This document shows positions 1 through 8,299 of a stretch of DNA of 43,588 bases, piece after piece. The first letter of the stretch is position 1; every line of letters starts with the position of its first letter. The notes under the pieces are model-generated. The model was not told where the DNA came from. It saw only the letters and a program-made list of their open reading frames with translations, and searched no databases. The stretch is from Woeseiaceae bacterium (GTDB lineage Bacteria > Pseudomonadota > Gammaproteobacteria > Steroidobacterales > Woeseiaceae). The position numbers were made by a program, and so were the translations under genes. Where the stretch lies: NCBI GenBank assembly GCA_021773095.1, contig JAJFKR010000025.1:1-43588 (forward strand), in the 5' to 3' direction.

Positions 1-387
1 ACGGCATCGCTCGGCCACGTGGGTTGCTGTGGAACGAAGAGCAAACACCAGTAAATCCTCTTCGTTGCCTTTATTCGCCACGCGTGTCAGGGCCCGTACT
101 TTCGAATACGACAACTCCCCGGAGGCGAATGCTTCACAAATACCCGGCAGTGTCTTCAGGGCATGGGCAACCCGCACTTTCTCAAGGGCTGTGGTCATAC
201 TAAAGTCACACCGATACGCCAGCCACTCGGCACAGTTCTCAAGGCCCCACTTCAGCCAGCCGGCGCGTTCGTCGAACTCACGGATCAGCACGAGCAACTC
301 ATAAGTGGCGGCATTGATGTGCTTACAGAGAGTGAGAATATTACGATCGAGATCTTCGATCGGAGCGAGGTCAGTGGCGGATTTCAT
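1..387 (-). CDS. DUF222 (13E12-type) protein, probable HNH endonuclease, partial
   Basis: The minus strand is open from an ATG at 387 to the window edge (129 codons, C-terminus missing). The peptide has the DUF222 pattern: a WLAYRC-like segment near residue 50, then KVRVAHALKTLP and GELSYSKVRALTRVA, then a TATHVAERC stretch. In this family DUF222 is normally followed by a C-terminal HNH nuclease domain, which would lie outside the window, so nuclease function is inferred from the family only. The start has a good ribosome site (AGGAAG, about 5 nt upstream). A promoter containing a consensus LexA box lies 27-60 bp upstream, so the gene is probably SOS-induced. Plus-strand ORFs over the same region are shadows of it. 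Confidence 0.8.
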   Translation of the reverse strand, partial: MKSATDLAPIEDLDRNILTLCKHINAATYELLVLIREFDERAGWLKWGLENCAEWLAYRCDFSMTTALEKVRVAHALKTLPGICEAFASGELSYSKVRALTRVANKGNEEDLLVFALRSTATHVAERCR

Positions 388-413
388 AGCACTTCCTTGT
401 GGAGGAACGGTAC

Positions 414-429
414 CTGTAAGTATATACAG
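414..429 (-). promoter_or_regulatory. LexA (SOS) box
   Basis: CTGTAAGTATATACAG is a perfect match to the gammaproteobacterial LexA core CTGT-N8-ACAG, with AT-rich centre. It lies 27 bp upstream of the DUF222/HNH start codon and overlaps the proposed -10 element, as expected of a repressor site. Confidence 0.8.
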
Positions 430-447
430 TACTACACCGAAAAACAA
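419..447 (-). promoter_or_regulatory. sigma-70 type promoter of the DUF222/HNH gene
   Basis: On the minus strand TTGTTT (442-447) and TATACT (419-424) are separated by 17 bp. The -10 hexamer sits inside the LexA box, so LexA binding would block RNA polymerase. Prediction by eye. Confidence 0.55.
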
Positions 448-506
448 TTACAAAACAGTGGGTTAAGTGCTATTAATGCCAAGCGCTCTCCGGATAAATA
501 ATTGTA

Positions 507-1257
507 TCAATCATCCGAAACAAAAATCGATTTTGGCAGCATCGCATGCACGCCTTTTCTGCCATCGACAAGTTGGGTGATGCTCAAATCCACCGCTATG
601 CTCATGAGTGGATACGCATCGATGACAGGCAGACCTTTCTCTATCGTCAAATAATGCAACATTTCGCGGAGGGCGATTTTCGTCGCAGCCGTGAGGTTTC
701 GGTCCGTTCCCATCGTGATTATGTGGGTTGGAGTCTCGGCGCGGGGCCAGGTCAGGCTCATATCCTTGTGCCGCATGACCGTCACCTACGTGGAAGTTTG
801 CCCCACTAACGTGGACCGGGATGAAAAGTGTTGTACCAGGAATAAGTTCTTTGTTGTCGAGGTTCCCGGCATGTATCCACGGCGGCGCGCTGCTAATCTT
901 GCCGGCCTCCCTGGGAGGTGCGACGCCCCTACTGCCAAAGAATGGGCGCAACGGAATTTCAATTCCCGGGGCGAAGTTCGCGACCATTTTTTCCGTATCC
1001 AATCTTATGGCTCTTACATTTCGGACGAATATTTCATCGGAAAGGAAACCAGGGTCCGCGATCCGGTTGTAACCATATGGAATGGCCAATTCTACTGACT
1101 GGATACGAACCTCCAGGACATCGCCCGGTTCGGCGCCGAGAACGGCAATGGGTCCCGTCAAAACATGGGGATTGCTTTTTGAGCCAGCTTCTTGCGCCGA
1201 GACCTGCAGACTGAAACTAACAAGTACTCCTAACAACGGAACCGTCAATAACTTCAT
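507..1257 (-). pseudogene. acetamidase/formamidase (FmdA/AmdA) family pseudogene
   Basis: Starts at ATG 1257 with GGAG upstream and a signal peptide ending near VSAQ. The body carries family motifs (HVLTGPIAVLGAEPGDVLEV, then GDGHAAQG), after which the frame is lost near 785. The following frame resumes with family sequence (AETPTHIITMGTD, then ITQLVDGRKGVHAMLPKSIF) and ends at 507. Two pieces seem to be missing. The N-terminal part that precedes HxLTGP in intact members is nearly absent after the signal peptide, and the segment after GHAAQG (normally DGE plus about 20 residues) is gone, leaving a frameshift. Intact relatives hydrolyse formamide or acetamide to ammonia and the acid. This copy should not be active. 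It lies 26 bp downstream of a cupin gene on the same strand. Confidence 0.75.
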
Positions 1258-1283
1258 ATTTTTCTCCAATCGTGTCCCGGGAG

Positions 1284-1652
1284 CTAATTCTCGCCGAGTT
1301 GCTGATCAAGCGTTTTCGTTTTGTCGATAATCACGTCGCCCGTGTGCTTCGTCGAGATCGTTTCGACCAACACAACCCAGCATTCTTCGTCAGCCAGGGG
1401 GTTATGCATTGTTCCCTTGGGTACGACGTGAAAATCTCCCTCGTTCAGTTCGACCTGAGTATTCTCATACTCGATGACCAGTCGACCTTTAACAACATAG
1501 AACATTTCATCTTCATCATCGTGCTTGTGCCACGTAAATGAACCCTTGAGTTTTGCGACCTTGATGAATTGATCGTTCACACGGCCAACGACACGCGGTG
1601 ACCAGTAATCCTCTACCTGTTCAAGTTCATTCAAAAAATTGGCGGGTTTCAT
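1284..1652 (-). CDS. cupin domain protein
   Basis: A 122-residue single-domain cupin. Motif 1 is recognisable as HKHDDEDEMFYVVKG (metal-ligand-like His, His and Glu) and motif 2 as GDFHVVPKGTMHNP. Many small cupins bind a metal and act as dioxygenases, isomerases or sensors; the substrate cannot be told from sequence. I start at the ATG at 1652 (MKPANFLNEL); the in-frame extension to 1682 adds a cysteine-rich tail unlike the family. It is likely cotranscribed with the decayed amidase downstream. Confidence 0.75.
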   Translation of the reverse strand: MKPANFLNELEQVEDYWSPRVVGRVNDQFIKVAKLKGSFTWHKHDDEDEMFYVVKGRLVIEYENTQVELNEGDFHVVPKGTMHNPLADEECWVVLVETISTKHTGDVIIDKTKTLDQQLGEN

Positions 1653-1864
1653 AAATTCTGCCTTGTTACAACAACGCTGCATACCCGCCGATCACATGAA
1701 GGCTACGGCGTCTTCGCGCCTGCACGGGCTAGGTATTAATCCCTATATTACCCTATCAAATATACGTATAAATACGTACGATGCAGCGTCAATGGAACGC
1801 GGCGCAAGCGGCGTTGCTGCGAAGTTATTCACAACAACAAAATCAACACAAAGGGGAAGAGAAA

Positions 1865-2314
1865 ATGAAATTACGACACGTACTAGTTGGACTTGTCCTA
1901 ACAGGATTCGCAGGTGTTGCAAGTGCCGACCTCGATCCTTGGACGGACTACGACATCAGTTCCGGTATTTCAAATGTTACGACGGTCAAAGTTGATTCCA
2001 ACATGATCGATAAATACCTGGAGGGCCTGAAAGCAACATGGGCACCGGCGAATGATGTGGCCGTCGAGTTGGGTCAGATTGAAGGTTACAGTATTTTCGT
2101 AAGTCAACTGGCGAACAGCGGCGACTTCAACGTAATTTTAGTCGTAAGAATGAAAGACGCTGCTGACATGCAACCGAACCAGGCAGATTATGATGCCTTC
2201 ATGAAGAAGTGGGGCGAAGAAAACCAGAAGTTATCCGATAAAATAGTTGTGACATACCCGGATATTCGCACAATTACCGGCGAGTACTTGATGCGGGAAA
2301 TCACGTTCAAGTAA
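1865..2314 (+). CDS. secreted protein of unknown function
   Basis: 149 residues. The start at 1865 is favoured over an upstream in-frame start at 1781 because GGGGAAGAG lies just upstream and the protein then begins with a classic signal peptide (MKLRHVLVGLVLTGFAGVASA, cut before DLDPW). The mature domain of about 126 residues is acidic and soluble, with no cysteine and no motif I recognise. It includes GQIEGYSIFVSQL and a conserved-looking WGEENQKLSDKIVVTYPDIR stretch. It is probably periplasmic. A strong hairpin terminator follows 33 bp after the stop. Function unknown. Confidence 0.75.
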   Translation: MKLRHVLVGLVLTGFAGVASADLDPWTDYDISSGISNVTTVKVDSNMIDKYLEGLKATWAPANDVAVELGQIEGYSIFVSQLANSGDFNVILVVRMKDAADMQPNQADYDAFMKKWGEENQKLSDKIVVTYPDIRTITGEYLMREITFK

Positions 2315-2347
2315 TAGGGATTAGTTGCTCCTAATATTTACCCAGAC

Positions 2348-2375
2348 GGGCCTTCCTGATTATTCAGGAAGGCCC
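2348..2375. terminator. bidirectional intrinsic terminator
   Basis: Perfect 12-bp inverted repeat (GGGCCTTCCTGA, loop TTAT, TCAGGAAGGCCC) followed by TTT. It closes the plus-strand secreted-protein gene. Its left arm and loop abut the end of the convergent small membrane-protein gene, whose last codons (G-L-P-E-stop) form the right arm. Confidence 0.85.
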
Positions 2376-2554
2376 TTTACGTTTGGCAGCAATCGGTGAG
2401 CCGCGAAACCCGATACGAAAATAAAAAACCACGACCACAGGGCGGCGACGTTGTCACCGAAATGCGGCGCCAGGCTTGGCGTTATCCCGTACAGAATCAA
2501 CCCACCGATTACAGCAGCGGTCAGGATGAGAATAATTCGATACAGTCGATCCAT
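2360..2554 (-). CDS. small membrane protein
   Basis: 64 residues starting at ATG 2554 (MDRLYRIILIL), with GAGGTGA about 9 nt upstream; an in-frame GTG 12 bp earlier overlaps that ribosome site and is unlikely. Two hydrophobic helices are visible (about residues 5-24 and 36-53), with a short basic C-terminus. The stop codon lies in the loop of the terminator shared with the convergent gene. No family recognised. Confidence 0.55.
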   Translation of the reverse strand: MDRLYRIILILTAAVIGGLILYGITPSLAPHFGDNVAALWSWFFIFVSGFAAHRLLPNVKGLPE

Positions 2555-2668
2555 TAAAACAGTCACCTCAAGAGCGGTTGCTCACGACGAGCTTAACACG
2601 CAGTTTTCACTTGAGAGTTTGGGACTTGTGGTATTTTCTCTGTTCCTGATCTTCGACGGACAAATCTC

Positions 2669-2854
2669 ATGAAAACGCTCAAGTGTGATTTATGTGAAGT
2701 AACAGCAGAAGGTGAAACATTCGAGGAATGGATGCAGGCACTTTATCCGCATTACATTGAGGTTCACGCTGACGTGATGGAAGACGCCAATAAGACCAAG
2801 GAAGATGGCGAGAAATGGATGGCTGATAACAAGGCGAGGTTTGACGCTGCCTAA
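2669..2854 (+). CDS. small DUF1059-like protein
   Basis: 61 residues, acidic and soluble. The N-terminus has the look of DUF1059 proteins: a short strand with cysteines (MKTLKCDLCEVTAEGET) followed by a helix ending in a histidine (YIEVHADVM). In that family a conserved Cys and His are typical and the function is unknown. The ribosome site is weak. It lies alone between oppositely oriented neighbours. Confidence 0.6.
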   Translation: MKTLKCDLCEVTAEGETFEEWMQALYPHYIEVHADVMEDANKTKEDGEKWMADNKARFDAA

Positions 2855-2879
2855 GGCATAGCCGGAGCAAGCGCCCGAA

Positions 2880-3374
2880 TTACAGGATCAGCTTTTCATC
2901 GATCGGAATAAATCGACTGGCCGGCCCGATCAGTTGGTTAGATGTTAATGCCCGAACACCATAGACCTCAGATTTCGTTTTAAAGCGATCCCTGATTCGG
3001 TCGAGCAGGATACCAAAGTCGCCATCACCCGAAGCGAGTACGATTGTGTCGCACTGCGGCGCTGCCTCATATACATCTAGCGCTATACCGACATCCCAAT
3101 CCGCTTTTGTGGTGCCGTCGCGGCGCTTTAGCACCGCCTTGAGTTCTACCGTGAAACCAATCGCACGCAGGATGTTTTGAAACTGGAGTTGCTTCTTGTC
3201 ACCGCGATGAGTTGCGTAAGCGTATGCGCAAACTACATCGCGATCCCGCGTCACTTCTGCCCAGAACTTGTTGTAATCAAAACTGCCGTTATAGGCCTGG
3301 CGGCAGGTGTAGTAAATATTCTGAACATCGACAAAAATGCCGACTTTTTCCTGCGGTTTGTCTGACTCAGGCAA
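2880..3374 (-). CDS. NYN domain protein (LabA/DUF88 family)
   Basis: 164 residues, all one NYN (PIN-like) domain. The acidic residues expected for metal binding are present: FVDVQN (Asp16), WDVGIALD (mid-protein) and SGDGDF. NYN proteins are predicted or proven ribonucleases; the target is unknown. The gene probably starts with TTG at 3374, overlapping the end of the upstream ybiT gene by 8 bp, which implies translational coupling. No later start keeps the first catalytic Asp. A second NYN protein occurs in the integron array at about 41 kb. Confidence 0.8.
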   Translation of the reverse strand: MPESDKPQEKVGIFVDVQNIYYTCRQAYNGSFDYNKFWAEVTRDRDVVCAYAYATHRGDKKQLQFQNILRAIGFTVELKAVLKRRDGTTKADWDVGIALDVYEAAPQCDTIVLASGDGDFGILLDRIRDRFKTKSEVYGVRALTSNQLIGPASRFIPIDEKLIL

Positions 3375-4977
3375 CTCGGGATTTCTCGTTGGATTCCTGT
3401 GAGCGCAGATACTCGTCGTACGTTCCGCGGAAGTCGACGATGCCCTCCGGAGTCATATCAATGATGCGCGTCGCCAGTGACGACACAAAGTCACGGTCAT
3501 GGCTTATGAAAATCAGCGTACCCGGATAATGCTCCAGCGCGAGGTTAAGCGCCTCGATGGATTCCATGTCCAGGTGGTTTGTCGGTTCGTCCATGACAAT
3601 AACATTCGGCTTTTGCAGAATAATCTTGCCGAACATCAGTCGACGTTGTTCACCACCCGAAACCACTTTCACGGATTTCTCGCTGTCATCTCTTGAAAAC
3701 AGCATGCGCCCCAATGTGCCGCGCAGCAACTGTTCGTCCGCACCCTTGGGCTGCCACTGAGTGATCCAGTCGAACAAGGTCATGTCCGTCGCAAACTCCG
3801 GAGCGTTGTCCTGAGCAAAAACGCCGGTGCGGGCGTTCTCAGACCATTTGATCTCACCTTCGTCGGCATCAAGTTCCTGTAACAGCGTGCGGGCGAGTGT
3901 TGTCTTACCGATACCGTTTTGCCCGAGTATCGCGAGGCGGGTACCGGCTTCAATAGTGAGGTCCAGATTCTCAAACAGCGGGCCCTCGTCATAACTCTTG
4001 CTGATATTCGTTGCTTCCACCGCGATGCGGCGCAGCGGTTTGTCCTGCTCGAAACGGATAAAAGGACTAACGCGGCTGGATGGTTTGATATCTTCAAGCT
4101 CGATTTTCTCGAGTTGCCTCGCACGTGAGGTTGCCTGTCGCGCCTTTGAAGCATTGGCGGAAAAGCGGCTGACAAATGCCTGCAACTCGGCCATCTTCAC
4201 CTTCTTTTTGGCATTGTCTGCGTGCATACGTTCGCGCGCTTGTGTGGCCGCCGTCATGTACTCATCGTAGTTGCCCGGAAAGACCTGTAGCTTGCCGTAA
4301 TCCAGATCGGCCATATGTGTGCAAACACTGTTCAGGAAGTGGCGATCATGCGAAATGATGACCATCGTGGACTTGCTGCCGTCCAGGAACTCCTCGAGCC
4401 AGCGAATGGTATTGATGTCGAGGTTGTTGGTCGGCTCGTCGAGCAGCAACACATCCGGATCGGAGAACAGCGCCTGCGCCAGCAGGACGCGAAGCTTCCA
4501 GCCAGGTGCTACCGCACTCATGGGGCCCTGGTGCTGCTCGACAGGAATACCGATACCTTCAAGCAGTTCGCCAGCGCGCGCCTCGGCGGAGTAGCCATCC
4601 AGTTCCGCGAATTCGACTTCGAGATCGGCGACCAGCATGCCTTCCTCATCGCTCATCTCCGGCAGCGAGTACAGTCGATCACGCTCCTGCATGATTTCCC
4701 ACAAGCGTTTGTAGCCCATGATCACGGCATCGAGTACGCGATATTCTTCATAGGCGAACTGATCCTGTGACAACTGACCAACCCGGGCATTCGGGTCAAC
4801 AGAAACATTGCCCACACTGGGCTCCAGCTGGCCCGCGAGGATCTTCATCAGGGTTGACTTGCCACAGCCGTTCGCCCCGATCAGGCCATAGCGATGGCCA
4901 TTGCCAAAGGTGACGGAGACATTCTCGAACAGGGGTTTAGCGCCGAACTGAATCGACAGATTTGCAGCAGAGATCAA
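3367..4977 (-). CDS. ybiT: ABC-F family ATPase, YbiT type
   Basis: Two ABC modules in one chain without membrane segments, which defines ABC-F proteins acting on ribosomes. Module 1 has Walker [10 protein letters not shown], a degenerate signature [16 protein letters not shown] typical of YbiT, and Walker [14 protein letters not shown]. Module 2 has [22 protein letters not shown] and [14 protein letters not shown] charged linker between them corresponds to the P-site tRNA-interaction motif. Homology to YbiT begins at [17 protein letters not shown], so I place the start at TTG 4977. An ATG at 5052, 2 bp after the upstream gene's stop, would add 25 unrelated residues. The 3' end overlaps the NYN gene by 8 bp. 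Confidence 0.88.
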   Translation of the reverse strand: MISAANLSIQFGAKPLFENVSVTFGNGHRYGLIGANGCGKSTLMKILAGQLEPSVGNVSVDPNARVGQLSQDQFAYEEYRVLDAVIMGYKRLWEIMQERDRLYSLPEMSDEEGMLVADLEVEFAELDGYSAEARAGELLEGIGIPVEQHQGPMSAVAPGWKLRVLLAQALFSDPDVLLLDEPTNNLDINTIRWLEEFLDGSKSTMVIISHDRHFLNSVCTHMADLDYGKLQVFPGNYDEYMTAATQARERMHADNAKKKVKMAELQAFVSRFSANASKARQATSRARQLEKIELEDIKPSSRVSPFIRFEQDKPLRRIAVEATNISKSYDEGPLFENLDLTIEAGTRLAILGQNGIGKTTLARTLLQELDADEGEIKWSENARTGVFAQDNAPEFATDMTLFDWITQWQPKGADEQLLRGTLGRMLFSRDDSEKSVKVVSGGEQRRLMFGKIILQKPNVIVMDEPTNHLDMESIEALNLALEHYPGTLIFISHDRDFVSSLATRIIDMTPEGIVDFRGTYDEYLRSQESNEKSRVA

Positions 4978-5054
4978 GGGAGAGCACCAGAGGTTGGGGC
5001 CGGGCGGCGATTCTTGCTGTCCAGCCAGTGATTTGGCCGCGGAGCATAGCAAAT

Positions 5055-6545
5055 TTACAGGACAGGCTCCATCGGCAGCAATTGATTGAGCCAGGTCCTG
5101 AAGCGTTTTCCCCGGCTCACCACGAAATCGGGGTTGAAGTCCTCTGTGGTTTGCCAGCTGTTGCCAGCCGCTATATCTCGCTCGATGCTCTCGGTGACCT
5201 GGCGAGCCAGCTCAGGGCTTTCGACCAGCATGCCGACTTCCGTATTAAGGTTTGCCGATCGTGGATCGAGGTTAAAGGTTCCTACAAACACAACTTTGTC
5301 ATCGATCACCATGCTTTTTGCATGCAGGGCAAAAACCGGATCGTTGTCCGCTATACGAGGGTAGCGGTCAATCAATTGTTTGCGAATACTCGGCTCGTCC
5401 ATAAATTCAAATAACTCTACGCCGGCTTCCAACAGATCCTCGCGTTGGCCCTGATAACCACTAAACGCCTGGATGTTGTCGGTGGAGGCCAGCGAATTGG
5501 TCGATATGCGAACGCGTACACCACTCGACACCAACGCCCCGAACAGTTCGATTCCGCCCTCCGGCATTATCAGGTAAGGAGATTGAATAAGAATCGACTT
5601 CTTCGCACTCTTCACAGCCTTGATTAGCCGATTTGTCGATTCACCACCACCGCCCAATCCGGACTCTCCCGAATTCTTGCCAGGAACATCGCTGAGAAAC
5701 GCAACATCTTCCCAGCTCATTGCCTGCAACAGGTTCGGAAAATATCGCGCGGCATTATCGATGGCTTCTCGAATCTCGGGCTCGAAATTGGCCGGGCTAT
5801 CGGCATAAGCATGGAGTTGTTGTGACCGCTGGCGTATATCGTCGCTTGAAATCTTGGCGGCATCCTCATAAAGAATCTCTTCAACCGGAATGGCGAGGTC
5901 GCTTGACCAGAACTCTTTAAAATTCTCACTCATGGCCGCAACAGATCGCCCCAGCAAAAGAACGTCACGATCACGAAAGTTGTATTCCTGGTTGAAGTCG
6001 AAGTACTCGTCGGCCATGTTGCGGCCACCGGTAATGCCCGCCATGCCGTCGAAGATGGCGGTCTTGTCGTGCATGCGCTGGTTGATCTCGCGAAAATCCG
6101 TCACAACATTCTTGAGGCGCTGCCAGAGCCCGATGCCGACACTAAGGTTCGGATTGTAGATACGAATTTGCACGTTGGGATGTGCGGATAAAACCAGCAA
6201 CGTTTTGTCCTGAGCGTCGATGAGCAGGTCATCGACAAGTACGCGAACCTTGACGCCGCGCTCCGCGGCGCTCAACAGTTGCTCGGCAGCAAGGATGCCG
6301 ACGTTGTCCGTACTCCAGATAAAATACTGAACATCGATCGACTCGCTCGCATGTTGCGCGAGCCATGCTCGTCCGATGAGTGCTTCTTCGCCTTTCTCAA
6401 GTACATACACGCCGGTTTTCGCGAGCATTTTTGCTGTGCAGTCGTCACAGTTTTCATCGATCCACTCGGAGATCGACTGTGAATGTACCGGCGCAGTTGC
6501 GATCAGTACAAAAAACACAACGAAAAGTTTTTGGCAAGCAGTCAT
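5055..6545 (-). CDS. phospholipase D-like protein (cardiolipin synthase/PLDc_2 family), exported
   Basis: About 496 residues with a signal peptide ([22 protein letters not shown]). Two HKD motifs are visible: [10 protein letters not shown] followed by [10 protein letters not shown], and [24 protein letters not shown]. Such proteins use paired histidines for phosphatidyl transfer or phosphodiesterase chemistry. Close relatives sit in the periplasm, so a lipid substrate is likely, but the substrate is not shown. Starts at 6545 or 6557 are possible. The longer in-frame start at 6605 is rejected because it would run through the terminator of the upstream gene. ybiT follows almost immediately. Confidence 0.85.
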   Translation of the reverse strand: MTACQKLFVVFFVLIATAPVHSQSISEWIDENCDDCTAKMLAKTGVYVLEKGEEALIGRAWLAQHASESIDVQYFIWSTDNVGILAAEQLLSAAERGVKVRVLVDDLLIDAQDKTLLVLSAHPNVQIRIYNPNLSVGIGLWQRLKNVVTDFREINQRMHDKTAIFDGMAGITGGRNMADEYFDFNQEYNFRDRDVLLLGRSVAAMSENFKEFWSSDLAIPVEEILYEDAAKISSDDIRQRSQQLHAYADSPANFEPEIREAIDNAARYFPNLLQAMSWEDVAFLSDVPGKNSGESGLGGGGESTNRLIKAVKSAKKSILIQSPYLIMPEGGIELFGALVSSGVRVRISTNSLASTDNIQAFSGYQGQREDLLEAGVELFEFMDEPSIRKQLIDRYPRIADNDPVFALHAKSMVIDDKVVFVGTFNLDPRSANLNTEVGMLVESPELARQVTESIERDIAAGNSWQTTEDFNPDFVVSRGKRFRTWLNQLLPMEPVL

Positions 6546-6572
6546 GACAATCAGCATACTCGTTGGCGAGGC

Positions 6573-6601
6573 CAAAAAAAACGCCTCATGAAGAGGCGTT
6601 T
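6573..6601 (-). terminator. intrinsic terminator
   Basis: On the minus strand an 8-bp perfect stem (AACGCCTC / GAGGCGTT, 5-nt loop) is followed by eight T. It ends the small membrane-protein gene at 6625-6852, just before the phospholipase-D-like gene starts. Confidence 0.85.
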
Positions 6602-6624
6602 CCATACCGTGAGTTGCTGTCAGA

Positions 6625-6852
6625 TCATTTTAGCAATGCGGTCGACTCCGTATTCGAAGACCCGCCATCGCGGTGTCTCTTTCGAACAATCATTACGCCG
6701 GCACCAAAGGCGCAGCAAAGGAGGCCAGCGGCGATATAACCCAGCGAGATCGTGAGGTCGATCCCCAGATACAGTCCGTTCGCGATGAACAGCAGTCCCA
6801 TCAAGAACCAGAACTGCGGGATGCGTTCATAAACCGGTGTCGGTAGCCACAT
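6625..6852 (-). CDS. small inner-membrane protein
   Basis: 75 residues from ATG 6852 (MWLPTPVYERIPQFW), chosen because AGGAAT lies upstream; the longer ORF to 6924 adds an unlikely N-terminus. Two transmembrane helices (about residues 13-30 and 37-55) are followed by a basic, then Ser/Thr-rich tail. Monocistronic, with its own strong terminator. No family recognised. Confidence 0.6.
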   Translation of the reverse strand: MWLPTPVYERIPQFWFLMGLLFIANGLYLGIDLTISLGYIAAGLLCCAFGAGVMIVRKRHRDGGSSNTESTALLK

Positions 6853-6997
6853 GGCGGAATTCCTAAAACGTTGGACTTCCAATATGCACGCATCAGGAGA
6901 GCGGATATGCGATATTGGCCGCAAAGTTAGACAAATCGATCAATAAATTTCCGTTTTTGAGACGTAGTACACTATTTCTCAATCTAGGGGCGCGCTC

Positions 6998-8299
6998 ATG
7001 CAAATTTGGTCTCAGGCAAGTCAAATGGCGGCACAAACGCCGGAAGAGAGGAATCGCTACGTCGATTTTCTGCGATCAGTGTCGATTCTCGTCGTCATAA
7101 TCGGCCACTGGATGATCGCGACAGCCTACGTCGTCAACGGCGAGATCGAGGCCGGCCATCTCCTCGCGGGTCGGCCACAGTTACACTGGCTGACGTGGTT
7201 GTTTCAGGTCATGCCGATTTTCTTCATCGTTGGCGGCTACTCCAACGCGGTCTCACTGGAAAGTGCGAAGCGGAAAGGGGTTGGTTATGCGGGCTGGTTG
7301 TCTGCACGACTCAACCGCCTTGTCGCACCGTTGCTTGTTTTGTTGATTGCCTGGGCGGTCATTGCTGTCGCGATGATGTTTTTTGGTGCCAGGCCGCAGG
7401 TTATTCAATATGTCTCGCAGGCCGCGCTGATACCGACCTGGTTTCTCGCCATCTACATTGTCGTCGTTATCCTCGCACCGGTTGCCTACAGGTTCTGGCA
7501 ACGATTCGGATTTACTTCGTTCCTGGTTTTTGCGGCGGGCGCTGCATTGACGGACGTCGCATTTTTTGCGGCCGAGATGCGATGGTTGGGTTGGACGAAT
7601 TACCTGTGGGTCTGGCTTGCGGTGCACCACCTTGGTTTCGCATGGCGCGATGACCGGCTGGGTCGCGTTACGAAACGTTTATTATTTTCGGCTGCCGGTT
7701 TTGCAGCGCTGTGGCTATTGACATCAAAGGGGCCTTATCCACTCGCTATGGTGGGCTCGCCCGATCCGGGACTGAGCAACACCTTGCCTCCGAAGGTTAC
7801 GCTTCTGGCGCTTGGTATTTTTCAGTTCGGTCTGCTTCTTGCGCTTGAGGAGCCTATGCGTCGTGCGCTGAAAGGATTGCGACTCTGGACGGCCACGGTG
7901 CTGATCAATAGCATGATCATGACGGTCTATCTCTGGCACATCACTGTCATGGTGATCTTTGCGGCGATATTGTATGTGTCTGGTGGGCTCGGACTTGGAA
8001 TCGAGCCGGGAACCAGCGACTGGTGGTGGTCACGTCCTGTCTGGATTTCGATCTTGTTCGTCTTGTTGCTGCCGGTTGCGCTATTGCTATCGCCGCTTGA
8101 GCGGCGCGTTCGACCTGCGGACGCGAAGATCCCTGCGCCGGCCAGGCAGATCAGTGGGGCCATGATGATTTGTCTCGGCGTTGCGTTGCTCGCTCTTTAC
8201 GGCTTTGGTGGCGGGCCTTTCCCACGCCTGGATCTTGTGTCGTTCTCATTGGTTATTGTCGGTTCCGGTATCAGTGGGTTGCTACCGAAGTTTCGATAG
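6998..8299 (+). CDS. acyltransferase 3 family membrane protein
   Basis: 433 residues, about ten transmembrane helices. The N-terminus has the Acyl_transf_3 signature: NRYVDFLRSVSILVVIIGHW, then PIFFIVGGYSN and a basic loop (SARLNRLVAPLL). The His in IGHW is the conserved catalytic-type residue of this family. Members transfer acyl groups to sugars or lipids of the envelope; the acceptor here is unknown. MAAQTPEERNRY at 7025 is an alternative start. The 3' end overlaps the convergent nucleotidase gene by 29 bp, so the two coding regions share their ends. Confidence 0.85.
   Translation: MQIWSQASQMAAQTPEERNRYVDFLRSVSILVVIIGHWMIATAYVVNGEIEAGHLLAGRPQLHWLTWLFQVMPIFFIVGGYSNAVSLESAKRKGVGYAGWLSARLNRLVAPLLVLLIAWAVIAVAMMFFGARPQVIQYVSQAALIPTWFLAIYIVVVILAPVAYRFWQRFGFTSFLVFAAGAALTDVAFFAAEMRWLGWTNYLWVWLAVHHLGFAWRDDRLGRVTKRLLFSAAGFAALWLLTSKGPYPLAMVGSPDPGLSNTLPPKVTLLALGIFQFGLLLALEEPMRRALKGLRLWTATVLINSMIMTVYLWHITVMVIFAAILYVSGGLGLGIEPGTSDWWWSRPVWISILFVLLLPVALLLSPLERRVRPADAKIPAPARQISGAMMICLGVALLALYGFGGGPFPRLDLVSFSLVIVGSGISGLLPKFR

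Noticed and set aside
29..501. Plus-strand ORFs at 29-304 and 163-501.
   Set aside because: They are antisense to the DUF222 reading frame, which shows clear family motifs.
6546..6605. Phospholipase-D-like start at 6605.
   Set aside because: The extension crosses a strong terminator of the upstream gene; a signal peptide begins at 6545.
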